This document shows positions 1 to 9,282 of a DNA stretch of 64,000 nucleotides, in pieces (within the stretch, counting starts at the first letter, position 1; each line of letters starts with the position of its first letter). The stretch is from Scrofimicrobium sp. R131 (lineage in GTDB: Bacteria > Actinomycetota > Actinomycetes > Actinomycetales > Actinomycetaceae). Location: positions 1,550,001-1,614,000 of the forward strand of contig NZ_CP138335.1 of NCBI RefSeq assembly GCF_040256745.1. The letters are read 5' to 3'. The notes under the pieces were generated by a model. The model saw only the letters and a program-made list of their open reading frames with translations. It was not told where the DNA came from and did not search any database. A program made the translations under genes and the position numbers.

Positions 1-3000
1 GGCAAACGCCTCCTGGAACGCGAGGCGCACCCGCTCGTCCACCTCTTTGATGATGGCCAGCAGGTCGGCTTTGGACTTGCGGAGGTCAGCCACCTGGTCG
101 ACCAGGAACTGGTGGCGCGCCTCCAGCGCTTCGTACTCTTTTACCGCCAGCGGGTTGACCACGCCGAGGCGGGCCAGCTCGGCCTGGGCGGCCTGCAACT
201 CGGCCGAGACCCGCTCACGCACGTAGGGCTCAGAGTTGCCCTCCGCGTCCACCACCGGCTGGTGCGGGCCGTAGGTTTCGGTCAGCTCCGCCAGGCGCGA
301 GTCGGGGTCGGGGTGTTCGGGGTCCAGTTCAACCTGGGCCAGCAACTCTTCCCGAGCCCGGTCATGCTGCAGCTTCGTGCCCGCAATCGCCACCTCGGCC
401 TGCTGGCGCTCCTCACTGACCGCCACCTGCTCCCACCGTTCGCGTTCCAGCCGTTCGGCCAGGTCCTCACGCTGAGATCGGAGGGTCGCCACCCGCTGGG
501 ACAGCTGTTCCCTCCCGTCGGCGGCCTGACGCGCATGAATCCGCGCCCGCTCGCGCGCCTCGTGGGAGCGTTGCCGCAACCTCTCAAGCCGCTGAGCTCG
601 GCGCTGGCGTCGCTCTTCCTGTTCCAGGCCCTGGGCCCGATCCACCTGCAACTGCTCCCACCGGCTGCGGAAGGCATCGGCTTGGCGCTGGGCGCTTCGA
701 AGCTGCTCCTGGGCGGTGCCAAAAGCCAGTTTTGCCTCCAACTCGCCCGCGGCTGCCTGCTGCTGCGCCCGGGTGAGTGCGTCCGCCTGGCTCCGCAGGT
801 CCGGCAGCGGATCGGGGACCTCCGGCTCGGCAGCCCGCGCCGCATCGGCCTGCGCCCGCTCCAACTCTTCGGTGGCAACTCCCAGGCGTTCCCCGGCGGC
901 GCTCACCTCCGCCTCGGACCGGGTGTGGGCCTCAGCGGCCGCCTCCACCTGCGCCTCCAACTGACTGTGGGCCCGGGCCAGGCGGGCCTGCTCCTCTTCG
1001 GCTGCCCGCACCCGAGTCTTCAGTTCCGCCTGGGCCGCGGTGGCGTCGGTGAGCGCCGTCCGGGCCGAGGCAACCGCGGCCGTGGCCCGGTCCAACTCGC
1101 GCCGGGCCGCCTCCGCCCGCTCGCCCGCGTCCTCCCAGTGGGAGCGTAACTCCAGCAGCGAGGGGGTCGACTGGTCGGGGCCGCGCACACTGTGACGGGT
1201 GAGGACGGTGCCGTCGGCGGTGGCCACCCGTTGCGCCTGCGGATTGGCGGCCAGTAACTCGGTGGCCTGCGCCACCGTGGCGCACACCCAGGCATCCGCC
1301 AGCAGCTCCGCCAAGGCGGGGGCCAGCAGCTGATCGGCCCGGACCACCTCGAGCGCCGACCACTCTTGGTCCGCGTCTCGGGGCGGGGCCGACTCGGGCT
1401 GGGCGGGGGCACTATCTGCGAACACGGCGGCCACTGCGGAGGCGGCGCCCACCGCCTCGACCACCTGGGCGGGCTGGGGGGACGGGGCAATCACCGCTGC
1501 CTGCTCCCACTGGGACAGCAGCGCGCTCAGTGCCTTCTCCCACCCGCGACTGACCCGCAGTCGCTGATCCATCCGGGCCGGCTGCTCGGACCCGGCCGGC
1601 AACAGGAGCGGGTAGGCTTCGTGCGCCTGTGCGCGGGCCGAAGATTCCACCGTCTGGCCCAGCGCCTCCCTCCTGGCCTGCCAGCGCGCCAGTTCGGCCT
1701 GGGCGCCACGCTGCTGATCCTGGGCTTGCTCAAGCTGGGCCCGGGCCGCCTCCACCCCCAGATCGGCTTCGGTCAGCTCCGCCCGTACCCGCGGCAGCTG
1801 CTCCTGGTCGGGCGCGCCGGGAGTGGCTGCCTTCAGCTGGGTTTGGGCCTGTACCAGGCGCTCGCGGGCCTGGTCGAAACGCAGGCGTGCCGCGTCGAGG
1901 GCCTCCTGCAAGGCCGCCACCCGCGAGCGGGTTTGGATTTCCCGCTCACGCACCCGTTGAAGGGCCGCTTGGCGCTGGGCGGCCTGCTGCTCGGCCTGGC
2001 GAATCTCGCGGGCCAGCTCGGCCTGCTGCGACTCCACCTCCCGGCGCTCAGACTCGGCCGCCGCAACTGCCTGACGGGCGCGCTCCACCACCTCGGCCTG
2101 CTCTCCGCGGGCCCGTTCCGCCTCGGCCGCCTTTTCCTCAGCCAGGGCCACCGCCGCCTCGCTGACCGCTGCCGCCGGGGTCCCCAACTGGGCCAGCCGC
2201 TCCTGGGTCAGGGTGAGAATCGAATGGAGGCGCTCTTGCAGCGAGTCGAACTGGTGGGCCAACTCGGTGGCCTGTTCCAATTGCCGGCCCAGCTCGTTGG
2301 CCGCCTCCTCAACTTCGCGGAGGTCCCGGTCCAACCGGTGCACCGCCTCTTCCCGAGCGGCCTCGTCGGCTCGCAGACGTCGGACCTGCTGCTGGTCAAC
2401 TTCGAGGCGTCGGCCGGTTTGGAGCAGGTCATCCACCAGCAGGTGAAGCTGGGCGCGCTGAATCCGATCCTGAATGCCCGCTGCGGCCCGGGCCGCTTTG
2501 GCCTGGCGGGCGAGGGGGCGGAGCTGTCGCCGGATTTCCTCGGTCAGGTCCAACACCCGGAGCAGGTCCGCGTCCATCGCGCCAAGTTTGCGGAGGGCCC
2601 GCTCTTTGCGGCGCCGATGCTTCAGGACGCCGGCCGCCTCGTCGATGAACTCGCGGCGCTCTTCCGGGGTGGCCCGCAGGACGGCATCCAACTGGCCCTG
2701 TCCTACGATCACGTGCATCTGCTTGCCCATGCCCGTGTCGGACAGGAGCTCCTGCACGTCGAGGAGGCGGGCGGAGGCACCGTTGATCGTGTACTCAGAC
2801 CCACCGCCGCGGAAAAGGGTCCGGGCGATGGTCACTTCGGCGTAGTCAATGGGCAGGCGGCCGTCAGAGTTGTCGATCGTCAGCTCCACCTGGGCGCGGC
2901 CAAGGGCCGGTCGAGCGGCCGTCCCAGCGAAAATCACGTCGGCCATGTTGGCCCCGCGCAGCGACTTGGCTCCCTGCTCCCCCATCACCCAGGTGAGCGC

Positions 3001-3126
3001 GTCCACCACGTTCGATTTGCCCGACCCGTTGGGACCGACAATGCAGGTGATCCCGGGTTCCAGGCGCAAGGTGGTGGCGGTGGCAAAAGACTTGAAACCC
3101 CGGATAGTGAGGGTCTTCAAGTGCAT
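1..3126 (-). CDS. smc: Chromosome segregation ATPase SMC (3' end outside window)
   Basis: Structural maintenance of chromosomes protein, the condensin ATPase that with ScpA/ScpB compacts and segregates the chromosome. The ATG at 3126 opens 1042 codons that run off the left edge without a stop. Residues 31-39 are the Walker A motif GPNGSGKSN in the N-terminal head. Long Ala/Gln/Glu/Arg-rich coiled coils follow on both sides of a hinge at about residues 515-650. The visible end ([11 protein letters not shown] and following) matches the stretch just before the C-terminal ABC signature/Walker B head in SMC proteins. Full-length SMCs are about 1150-1200 residues, so only the last 100-150 are missing. 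The family call is secure. Confidence 0.96.
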   Translation of the reverse strand, partial: MHLKTLTIRGFKSFATATTLRLEPGITCIVGPNGSGKSNVVDALTWVMGEQGAKSLRGANMADVIFAGTAARPALGRAQVELTIDNSDGRLPIDYAEVTIARTLFRGGGSEYTINGASARLLDVQELLSDTGMGKQMHVIVGQGQLDAVLRATPEERREFIDEAAGVLKHRRRKERALRKLGAMDADLLRVLDLTEEIRRQLRPLARQAKAARAAAGIQDRIQRAQLHLLVDDLLQTGRRLEVDQQQVRRLRADEAAREEAVHRLDRDLREVEEAANELGRQLEQATELAHQFDSLQERLHSILTLTQERLAQLGTPAAAVSEAAVALAEEKAAEAERARGEQAEVVERARQAVAAAESERREVESQQAELAREIRQAEQQAAQRQAALQRVREREIQTRSRVAALQEALDAARLRFDQARERLVQAQTQLKAATPGAPDQEQLPRVRAELTEADLGVEAARAQLEQAQDQQRGAQAELARWQARREALGQTVESSARAQAHEAYPLLLPAGSEQPARMDQRLRVSRGWEKALSALLSQWEQAAVIAPSPQPAQVVEAVGAASAVAAVFADSAPAQPESAPPRDADQEWSALEVVRADQLLAPALAELLADAWVCATVAQATELLAANPQAQRVATADGTVLTRHSVRGPDQSTPSLLELRSHWEDAGERAEAARRELDRATAAVASARTALTDATAAQAELKTRVRAAEEEQARLARAHSQLEAQVEAAAEAHTRSEAEVSAAGERLGVATEELERAQADAARAAEPEVPDPLPDLRSQADALTRAQQQAAAGELEAKLAFGTAQEQLRSAQRQADAFRSRWEQLQVDRAQGLEQEERRQRRAQRLERLRQRSHEARERARIHARQAADGREQLSQRVATLRSQREDLAERLERERWEQVAVSEERQQAEVAIAGTKLQHDRAREELLAQVELDPEHPDPDSRLAELTETYGPHQPVVDAEGNSEPYVRERVSAELQAAQAELARLGVVNPLAVKEYEALEARHQFLVDQVADLRKSKADLLAIIKEVDERVRLAFQEAFA

Positions 3127-3219
3127 GGGTTGCTCCTGCGTCGGGGGTCCAAATCAGCTTGTTTCTCACGCTAGTGTACGGCTTTTGCCGTCTCGCCGCG
3201 GGCTGGTGCTCGCGGCGCG

Positions 3220-3330
3220 GCCCGCGGGGTGGGGGTTGGAGCGGCGTGCGGGGTGCGGGGTGGGGGCGGCGTGCGGGGTGCGGGGTGGGGGCGGCGTGCG
3301 GGCGGCCCGCGAGGTGGGGGCGGCCCTGGA
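3220..3330. repeat. G-rich short tandem repeat upstream of smc
   Basis: Tandem, partly degenerate copies of a G-rich unit around GTGCGGGGTGGGGGCGGC lie upstream of the smc start. No coding potential is seen. The runs of four and five G could form quadruplex-like structures on the plus strand. Function unknown; it could be simple replication slippage. Confidence 0.6.
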
Positions 3331-3353
3331 GCCCGGTGGTCAGTGCGAAACGT

Positions 3354-3609
3354 TGGCAAACATACCCAAACCCTGGCAAAACTCCAGCCCGAGGGGCCCA
3401 AACCGGCCCAAATCCCCAACGTTTGCCACCACTTGACCACGTTTGCCAACACCCGCAACTGGCAAACATACCCAAACCCTGGCAAACCCCAGCCCAAAAG
3501 GCCCAAACCAGCCCAAACCCCCAACGTTTGCCAGCACTTGACCACATTTGCGAACACCCGTAACTGGCAAACCCCAGCCCGAGAGGCCCAAACCAGCCCG
3601 ACCTCCCAA
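3354..3609. repeat. 105-bp intergenic repeat array, copy set A
   Basis: Two full tandem units (3354-3459, 106 bp; 3460-3564, 105 bp) are followed by a partial third. Each unit contains two TGGCAAA(C) boxes and, about 45 nt later, two inverted GTTTGCCA boxes around a purine/pyrimidine-skewed GGCCCAAACCGGCCC centre, so it can fold as a stem. The same unit recurs in the same orientation at 7053-7252. Together the two arrays bracket the ABC exporter. Confidence 0.85.
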
Positions 3610-3618
3610 CGGGCTGGG

Positions 3619-4317
3619 TCACTGGTCGGGAGTCTCACCAACCTTTGTCAGTGATCCGCTCTCAAACCTGCTTGGGAGGCGGTGTTGGTGGTTGGCGCGA
3701 GCTGCGAGACTGGGGTCATGGGTGACCACGACGAGGGCGCAGTTTTGGGTGGCCGGTAGGGCGAAGAGCATCTCGGCGATGGAGTCCCGCAGTTCGGTGT
3801 CGAGCGCTCCGGTGGGTTCATCAGCGAGGATGAGTGCTGGGGAGTTGATGAGTGCTCGAGCCACAGCGGTTCGTTGACGTTCCCCACCAGACAGATCAGC
3901 GGCGAGGGTGTCGCGGTCGGGCACTTTCACGGCGTCGAGGAGCTCTCGGCCACGCTCTAGTGCAGTTTCGTCTTTGTCGTTGCGAATCAGCGCAGGGAGG
4001 ATGACGTTTTCCAGTGCAGTCATGGATTCAATCAGTTCAGAGTGCTGGAAAACGACACCGATTTTGCTTCCACGCAGAGTTGCCAGTTGTTTGCGGTTCA
4101 GGTCTTGAATGATGGTGCCATCGACGGTGGTGGTGCCACTGGTGGGGCGGATGAGTCCCATGATGATAGAAAGAAGAGTGGTCTTGCCTGACCCGGAAGG
4201 GCCAGTAATGGCCATGGAATGGTCTCGCTCTAGGGTGAAGGTGACATCTGTGAGGACCGGGTGTCTGCCGAAAGACATACTCAGGTTGGTCACTGCTAGG
4301 GCTTTGGGTGCTATCAC
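3619..4317 (-). CDS. ABC exporter ATP-binding protein (LolD/MacB type)
   Basis: ATPase subunit of an FtsX-type ABC transporter. It shows Walker A GPSGSGKTT, a Q-loop (VVFQH), the signature LSGGERQR, Walker B ALILADEPTGALD and the switch histidine in VVTHD, all characteristic of the MacB/LolD/SalX group. I take the GTG at 4317 as start: it overlaps the permease stop as GTGA and follows a GGAAGGA ribosome-binding site, giving 232 aa. A longer in-frame ATG at 4380 would overlap the permease by 67 nt. It is co-transcribed with the permease upstream. The substrate is not evident; antimicrobial-peptide or lipid export is typical of the group. Confidence 0.9.
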   Translation of the reverse strand: MIAPKALAVTNLSMSFGRHPVLTDVTFTLERDHSMAITGPSGSGKTTLLSIIMGLIRPTSGTTTVDGTIIQDLNRKQLATLRGSKIGVVFQHSELIESMTALENVILPALIRNDKDETALERGRELLDAVKVPDRDTLAADLSGGERQRTAVARALINSPALILADEPTGALDTELRDSIAEMLFALPATQNCALVVVTHDPSLAARANHQHRLPSRFESGSLTKVGETPDQ

Positions 4318-6563
4318 TGAATCGTCCTTCCGCTCTTCCACTGTGTTTCGACTTTGGTGATCTCTTTGCGTGATGCCCACCAGGCCGCTAGCGCAGCGGT
4401 CCCTGCGAGGATGGACAACCCAGCCACAAGGGGCAGGGGCGATGACACTCCAACGTCCAGCACGATGGTGGCCATGGCGTAGAGCGCTGCGATGGGGGCA
4501 CCAAGGCCAATCCCTACCAAGGCACCGAATCCGATGCGCATGCCCTGGACTTGTTTGGCTAACGCTGCACCACCAAAGACAGTGAAGAGGATCGCTAGAC
4601 GCCTGGCGCTTTCACGCATATCCTCAATCGTCCTTACCCACACCGCGGCGAGTGCCACAGTGGCGCCGATGACGCCGAAGAGGTGCACCCACCTGGTTTG
4701 GTGCTCCTTCAATTGCGCTCCTAGCCGCCACTCCTCGCCAGGTAGGTCAGTGACCCATCCGGGGGCACTGAGCTGGTTGGTTGCCTTGACTATCGCATAG
4801 CGATCCAGAATGACGCCCTCATCGGCTAGGACCATTAGGTGCCGATCAGTCATAAACGGTTCACCGATTGGAGGCCCCGTGTCGGGGCCAAGTCGTCTGT
4901 CTTCCCACTCGCGTTGTCTTTCAAGAGACTGTTCTAGCCCAGCAAACGGTGTCTCGGTGATATGTACGCGCACACCATCATAGAAGTCAGCCCCCAAGAT
5001 GATACTTAAGGTCCCGGTCAGTCCCTTCCAGGTGGTTGTGTCTTCGTCAATCCCTAACGCTGCAGCATCGTTAGCAGTTATCCACAAGTGTGGCGTGATT
5101 GTCATGTCAGTCTCTGTCAGTATCGCGGTCTCCTCTACAAGCACCGCGCGGGTTCCTTCGGGTAGACCTTCCACGAACTCGGCAGCTAGCTGTGGCAGCG
5201 CTGGCTGGAACCCTCCAATGTTGACATCCAGTGCTTTACCGTCCAGCAGTCGGAAATGATTCTCTGCCTCTTTTGCGGACTCGGAACCGAACAGGCTCAC
5301 CAAACTCATCTGGGTCACTATTACGATAACCAAGGCCGAAAGTGCGGCCGAGCGAGCAGCCAGATCCGTGCGGAAAGATGCTTCTGCCCCAAACACTAAC
5401 CAGGTGGGGCTCATTCGGCCCCGACCATACTCCCGCGCGTGACTCGCAATTGCCTTGGTAACCCATCCACACAGCGGGTAGATGAACACCGTCGTCACCA
5501 GCATGCCCGCCACTACCCAGTTCGACCACCCTGCAAGACCGGCCCACGCATCCTGAATCGCACCAGAGGCAGTAAATGCAATCAACATTGCCCCCACCAG
5601 AGCAACCCATCCCGCGAACTTGCGTCCGCGCGGACGCGGCCGGGTAGCCATATCAACTCGCCAAGAAAACGTCACCAAGAAGAACACCGTGAGGACTGCC
5701 GCAACACCGACCGCCCACCCACCCAGCACGTACCACCACCGGGCAACCAGATCAGGGGCGTACACACTGTAATCGAGCAATGGAATATTGATCAGCATCG
5801 CCGCAGCAACCACCAGAGCCGCGCCCCCACCTCCCGCCAGCAATTGCCTGAGTGCTTCTCTATTGGTCACGCGCCACGCCCGCAGCGGAGCCATCCCCAC
5901 AATCTCCAACTCGGTGGCCCGCCGCCGACTCGCCGACAAGACCGTTTGAGCCGCAACCACCACCAACATGAACGCGGGCACAATCAAGAACGCCACAGCC
6001 AGCATCATCAAATACCGCGGCGGCTGCGAGTTTATTCGTTCACTGGCAGACTCAAGCGAGAATGGGTTCCCGAAACTTTCTCCCCACAGCAGCAAGGAAG
6101 TATCTGCACCCACTGGTGGCCGATAATAGATCAGTTTCTCCCTGGGCGATCCCAACCCATCAAGGCCAATTCTCCCCACTACCGGCCCCAGGGCTTCCTC
6201 CACATGGGGATCGTCAGCCACCGCGGGGGAGGCAACCACTTCACCTGGTTCCATCCACTCCGACACCCCTGGCGGCAACGGTGCATCGTCAGACAACGGC
6301 TCCACATACGTAAGCGCTGCGTCCAAATGGTCCAAAATCAGACGATCATAGTTGAATAGAAAACGCGCCTTGTCTTCACCGGGGGCCTCAATCTCCTTTG
6401 TAGCCCGCGCCAAGGTCCGCTCGTCACGCCCCTCATATGTCGCAACTATTACCGGGACTACCACCATCGACAACACTGCCAAGAATGAAGCCACCGCCAA
6501 CAACGCCCGAAACGGCGGACGCTGGCCGAGCATCGTCCAACCAGCGTCCATTCGATTAACCAT
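4314..6563 (-). CDS. FtsX-family ABC transporter permease
   Basis: Membrane subunit partnered with the ATPase that overlaps its 3' end. The ATG at 6563 gives 749 aa; a TTG three codons upstream is possible. One N-terminal membrane helix (around residues 20-40) leads to an extracytoplasmic region rich in Asp/Glu/Pro. A cluster of helices follows (about 190-370), then a second large soluble domain (about 430-620) and three C-terminal helices, the layout of two-FtsX-domain exporters. Codon use and base composition look less GC-rich than the flanking housekeeping genes. Together with the flanking repeats this suggests acquisition as a cassette. Substrate unknown. Confidence 0.85.
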   Translation of the reverse strand: MVNRMDAGWTMLGQRPPFRALLAVASFLAVLSMVVVPVIVATYEGRDERTLARATKEIEAPGEDKARFLFNYDRLILDHLDAALTYVEPLSDDAPLPPGVSEWMEPGEVVASPAVADDPHVEEALGPVVGRIGLDGLGSPREKLIYYRPPVGADTSLLLWGESFGNPFSLESASERINSQPPRYLMMLAVAFLIVPAFMLVVVAAQTVLSASRRRATELEIVGMAPLRAWRVTNREALRQLLAGGGGAALVVAAAMLINIPLLDYSVYAPDLVARWWYVLGGWAVGVAAVLTVFFLVTFSWRVDMATRPRPRGRKFAGWVALVGAMLIAFTASGAIQDAWAGLAGWSNWVVAGMLVTTVFIYPLCGWVTKAIASHAREYGRGRMSPTWLVFGAEASFRTDLAARSAALSALVIVIVTQMSLVSLFGSESAKEAENHFRLLDGKALDVNIGGFQPALPQLAAEFVEGLPEGTRAVLVEETAILTETDMTITPHLWITANDAAALGIDEDTTTWKGLTGTLSIILGADFYDGVRVHITETPFAGLEQSLERQREWEDRRLGPDTGPPIGEPFMTDRHLMVLADEGVILDRYAIVKATNQLSAPGWVTDLPGEEWRLGAQLKEHQTRWVHLFGVIGATVALAAVWVRTIEDMRESARRLAILFTVFGGAALAKQVQGMRIGFGALVGIGLGAPIAALYAMATIVLDVGVSSPLPLVAGLSILAGTAALAAWWASRKEITKVETQWKSGRTIQ

Positions 6564-6776
6564 TATCGCCAAGTGCTACGACCAGATGGAGCAGCCCATT
6601 CGCAGTACTCCCCTTGGGGAACAGGGCCTAACCTTGGATATTGTGGCGGCCAGCGCGGGTTCTGCAGATGCGGATCCAACGAGGGATTGCACAGCCAGCG
6701 GTCGAATCTTCTTGCCGATGTATGCCATGGTTCTTGCTCCAGACTCTGCCACTGCTGCACTGTAGTGACCCTCCTC

Positions 6777-6805
6777 ATACTACGGGAGTCCGGCAGGCAA
6801 ACCAA
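6777..6805 (-). promoter_or_regulatory. Candidate sigma-70-type promoter for the ABC exporter
   Basis: Read on the minus strand, TTGGTT (6805-6800) and TAGTAT (6782-6777) are separated by 17 nt, a good housekeeping promoter geometry. This would give a leader of about 200 nt before the permease start. The call rests on motif match and position only. Confidence 0.4.
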
Positions 6806-7052
6806 GGATGCGGGATATCCACTGGGACACTCCCACTCACCAGATCAACTGATGCCCATCCAGTGCCCCGCCCAGCGGGTGTATCCGATGTACATACTCC
6901 AGGTCATCAAGATGGGCGTTTTGGAGCGAGTTAGTGCGAGCACACAACGCCGTCACGGAACTTGGTGAGGTAAGGCTTAAGCACTGTAACACCCTCCGGA
7001 CCCTCGCGGCCTAACCGAAACCGTCACCCAACCTTGCAACAGTCACAGCAAC

Positions 7053-7252
7053 TGGCAAACCTACCCAAACCCTGGCAAACCCCAGCCCGAGGGGCCCAAA
7101 CCGGCCCAAACCCCCAACGTTTGCCACCACTTGACCACGTTTGCCAACGCCCGCAACTGGCAAACATACCCAAACACTGGCAAACCCCACCCCAAAAGGC
7201 CCAAACCAGCCCAAATCCCCAACGTTTGCCACCACTTGACCACGTTTGCCAG
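7053..7252. repeat. 105-bp intergenic repeat array, copy set B
   Basis: One full unit (7053-7157, 105 bp) and one nearly full unit (7158-7252) of the repeat seen at 3354-3609, in the same orientation and with only scattered substitutions. The paired TGGCAAAC and GTTTGCCA boxes are conserved. The direct orientation at both flanks of the exporter could support recombination between the arrays. Confidence 0.85.
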
Positions 7253-7353
7253 CCGCGGGCCCCACCCGGCGCTACCGCACTACCCCAACCGACCCCGAAA
7301 TAGACTTCGGGGCCCAACCGACTGGCGGCGGGCCCCAAAGTGTCTAGCGTTTT

Positions 7354-7812
7354 CTAGTCGTGGTACTGCAGCTCCGGGAACCAGAGTGCAATCTCCCGCT
7401 CGGCCGAGGTCGGCGAATCGGAACCGTGCACAATGTTCTCAATGTTGCCGGTACCCCAATCGCGGCCCAGATCCCCACGGATGGTCCCGGGAGCGGCCAG
7501 AGTCGGGTTCGTGGCACCCATCAGGTTGCGCATTCCCTCGATGACCCGGTCCCCTTCGGCAACCACGGCCACCACCGGGCCGGAGGACATGTACTCCACC
7601 AGGTCGGCAAAGAAGGGGCGTTCGAGGTGCTCAAAGTAGTGTTCCCGCAGCAGCTCTTCGTCCGCCCGCTTGATCTTCAGACCTTTCAGGACATACCCTT
7701 TGGCTTCGATTCGTCGCAGCACCTCACCGGTCAGGCCGCGGCGGAAACCGTCGGGCTTGATCAGGATCAAAGTGTGCTCTTTTTCCGGATCCAACAGATC
7801 TGGGGTAGGCAT
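7354..7812 (-). CDS. ndk: Nucleoside-diphosphate kinase
   Basis: Transfers the gamma phosphate of ATP to NDPs through a phosphohistidine and so balances (d)NTP pools in the cytosol. The 152-residue product has the N-terminal TLILIKPDGFRRG strand, a conserved TNP segment and the active-site block NIVHGSDS, whose histidine is phosphorylated. It is about 12-15 residues longer than typical NDKs because of an N-terminal extension (MPTPDLLDPEKE). The ATG at 7812 follows a GGAAG ribosome-binding site. It lies 67 bp downstream of dhaM on the same strand. Confidence 0.97.
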   Translation of the reverse strand: MPTPDLLDPEKEHTLILIKPDGFRRGLTGEVLRRIEAKGYVLKGLKIKRADEELLREHYFEHLERPFFADLVEYMSSGPVVAVVAEGDRVIEGMRNLMGATNPTLAAPGTIRGDLGRDWGTGNIENIVHGSDSPTSAEREIALWFPELQYHD

Positions 7813-7879
7813 ATTAATTATTTCTTCCTTTCAGTTGGGCGCGGTGGCACGTGGCAGTCTTTGCTGTCCCGGTGCGCCT

Positions 7880-8578
7880 CTACTTATCAAACCCGGCAGT
7901 CAGCGCCGAGCTGAGATTGGCAACAGCCTCGGTTGCCTGCGGGCCGGTGGCGCTAATGACCACCTGCTCCCCCTGGCGGCGTCCGAGCGCCATAACTTCC
8001 ATCAGTGACTTTGCGTCCGCCCCATCGATCCTTATTTGGGCATCAAACACCGACGCCATCTTGACGAACTCGGCGGCTGGGCGGGCGTGCAGCCCGGCCT
8101 TGTCGCCCACGGTAGCGGTTTGGGTGACCGCGTCGCCTTCGAGCGGGTCGGCGGATCCCACCTCGGGGGCCTCCTCCAACGCCTGGGCTGCCCCCTGCTT
8201 GATCGCCAAAATGACGCCCGACAGGTCCTCACCCTGCTGGCTGGCCACCGCTCCGACCACGGCCGCTTCGACCAGCGGAGCGTCAACCAGAATGATGCGC
8301 TCCGGGTGGGCGGAGAAGTCGATGACTGATTCGGCCACCATGTTGGCTGAGCCCAGGTCGGTGAGTACGACGACCCCTCGTTCCCCGGATGCGCTCAGCG
8401 CCCGCTCGCAGGCGGAGCTGACCAGGTCAAAGGAGGTACCGATGCCCCCGTCTTCTCGTCCCCCCGCGGCCTCAATCTGGACGGAAGGGGCCATCTGCTG
8501 AGCGAGCTCGCGCACCCCTTCGGCCAGCTTGCGACTGTGAGAGACAATCACCAGGGAGATGCGCGCCCCCTCACTCAC
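7880..8578 (-). CDS. dhaM: Dihydroxyacetone kinase phosphoryl-transfer subunit DhaM (EIIA-Man/HPr fusion)
   Basis: Passes phosphate from the PTS to the ADP held by DhaL. The GTG at 8578 overlaps the dhaL stop (GTGAGTGA) and gives 232 aa. Residues 1-130 form an EIIA-mannose-type domain with active His14 in IVSHS. Residues 145-232 form an HPr domain with GLHARPAAEF and His164. The C-terminal EI-like domain of E. coli DhaM is absent, so general EI must phosphorylate the HPr part. It is the last gene of dhaK-dhaL-dhaM. Confidence 0.95.
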   Translation of the reverse strand: MSEGARISLVIVSHSRKLAEGVRELAQQMAPSVQIEAAGGREDGGIGTSFDLVSSACERALSASGERGVVVLTDLGSANMVAESVIDFSAHPERIILVDAPLVEAAVVGAVASQQGEDLSGVILAIKQGAAQALEEAPEVGSADPLEGDAVTQTATVGDKAGLHARPAAEFVKMASVFDAQIRIDGADAKSLMEVMALGRRQGEQVVISATGPQATEAVANLSSALTAGFDK

Positions 8579-9224
8579 CGCCTGATCCTCCGAACACTTC
8601 GGCGGCCGCGTCGGCCCCCGCCTGCAGCACCAGGGAGGTCGAGGTGGCCCCCGGGTCCTGGTGGCCAATGGAGCGCTCACCCAGGTAGGAGGCGCGACCC
8701 TTTGTGGCTTTGAGCGGAATTGTTTCCTCAGCGGCAACTGCTGCCCGCTCGGCCACCTGCTGCCAAGTTTCGGGGACGGTTGCTCCCGCTTCGGCGGCGG
8801 CAGCGGCCACTTCCGAGGCGGGAATCAGCACGTCAACCATGGTTTTCTCGCCGGCAACGGCTTTGCCGCGGGCCTGGACGCCCCCGAGGGCGGCGGCCAG
8901 CAACTCAGCCACGTCGGCCGAGGTGAGTTCTTCGGCGGGGAACTTTTGGGCTGCCCGCAGGAACGCCGTGCCATAGAGCGGACCGGCCGCTCCACCGACG
9001 GTGGACATGAGCGTCTTCGCCACGTACTTCAGCACGTCTGCCCCGGTCTCAGCTTCTTCCAGCCCGCCCCCGCGCAGCACCGCGGAGAAACCTCGGTCGA
9101 GGTTCTCTCCGTGGTCACCGTCGCCAATTTGGCGGTCCAGTTCGATCAGATACTCGCGGTTCTCTGAGACGGCTTTCGCACTTCGACGAATCCACTCACG
9201 GGCCCAGTCAACACTCTTTGTCAC
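8571..9224 (-). CDS. dhaL: Dihydroxyacetone kinase ADP-binding subunit DhaL
   Basis: ADP-binding subunit of PTS-dependent dihydroxyacetone kinase. ADP stays bound as a cofactor and is rephosphorylated by DhaM, and its phosphate moves to dihydroxyacetone on DhaK. The 217-residue all-helical protein carries the Mg/ADP motif IGDGDHGENLDRG near residues 33-45 and the TVGGAAGPLYG loop typical of the family. The start is ATG at 9224. It lies 58 bp after dhaK and overlaps dhaM by 8 nt, so the three genes form one operon. Confidence 0.96.
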   Translation of the reverse strand: MTKSVDWAREWIRRSAKAVSENREYLIELDRQIGDGDHGENLDRGFSAVLRGGGLEEAETGADVLKYVAKTLMSTVGGAAGPLYGTAFLRAAQKFPAEELTSADVAELLAAALGGVQARGKAVAGEKTMVDVLIPASEVAAAAAEAGATVPETWQQVAERAAVAAEETIPLKATKGRASYLGERSIGHQDPGATSTSLVLQAGADAAAEVFGGSGGE

Positions 9225-9282
9225 GGCGTTCCCTTTCTTCTGTCCCTAGGTTACCTGGAACCAGGCGATCCTATCGGCCTTC

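Larger units (their letters stand above)
6564..7353. other. Gene-free region upstream of the ABC exporter
   Basis: About 790 bp with no convincing gene on either strand. It holds the exporter promoter candidate (6777-6805) and repeat array B (7053-7252). The rest shows no recognised motif. Confidence 0.6.

Noticed and set aside
112..3174. Long plus-strand open frames opposite smc
   Set aside because: The minus strand encodes a clear SMC with Walker A and coiled coils; the plus-strand frames are Arg/Gly/Pro/Leu-rich antisense products of GC-rich DNA with no family match.
3619..6572. ABC cassette as an insertion sequence or composite transposon
   Set aside because: No transposase, no terminal inverted repeats and no target duplication; only the intergenic repeat arrays flank it.
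6563..6968. Possible regulator or pseudogene upstream of the ABC permease
   Set aside because: Open frames on both strands here give low-complexity peptides with no conserved motif and no ribosome-binding site; only a promoter candidate is supported.
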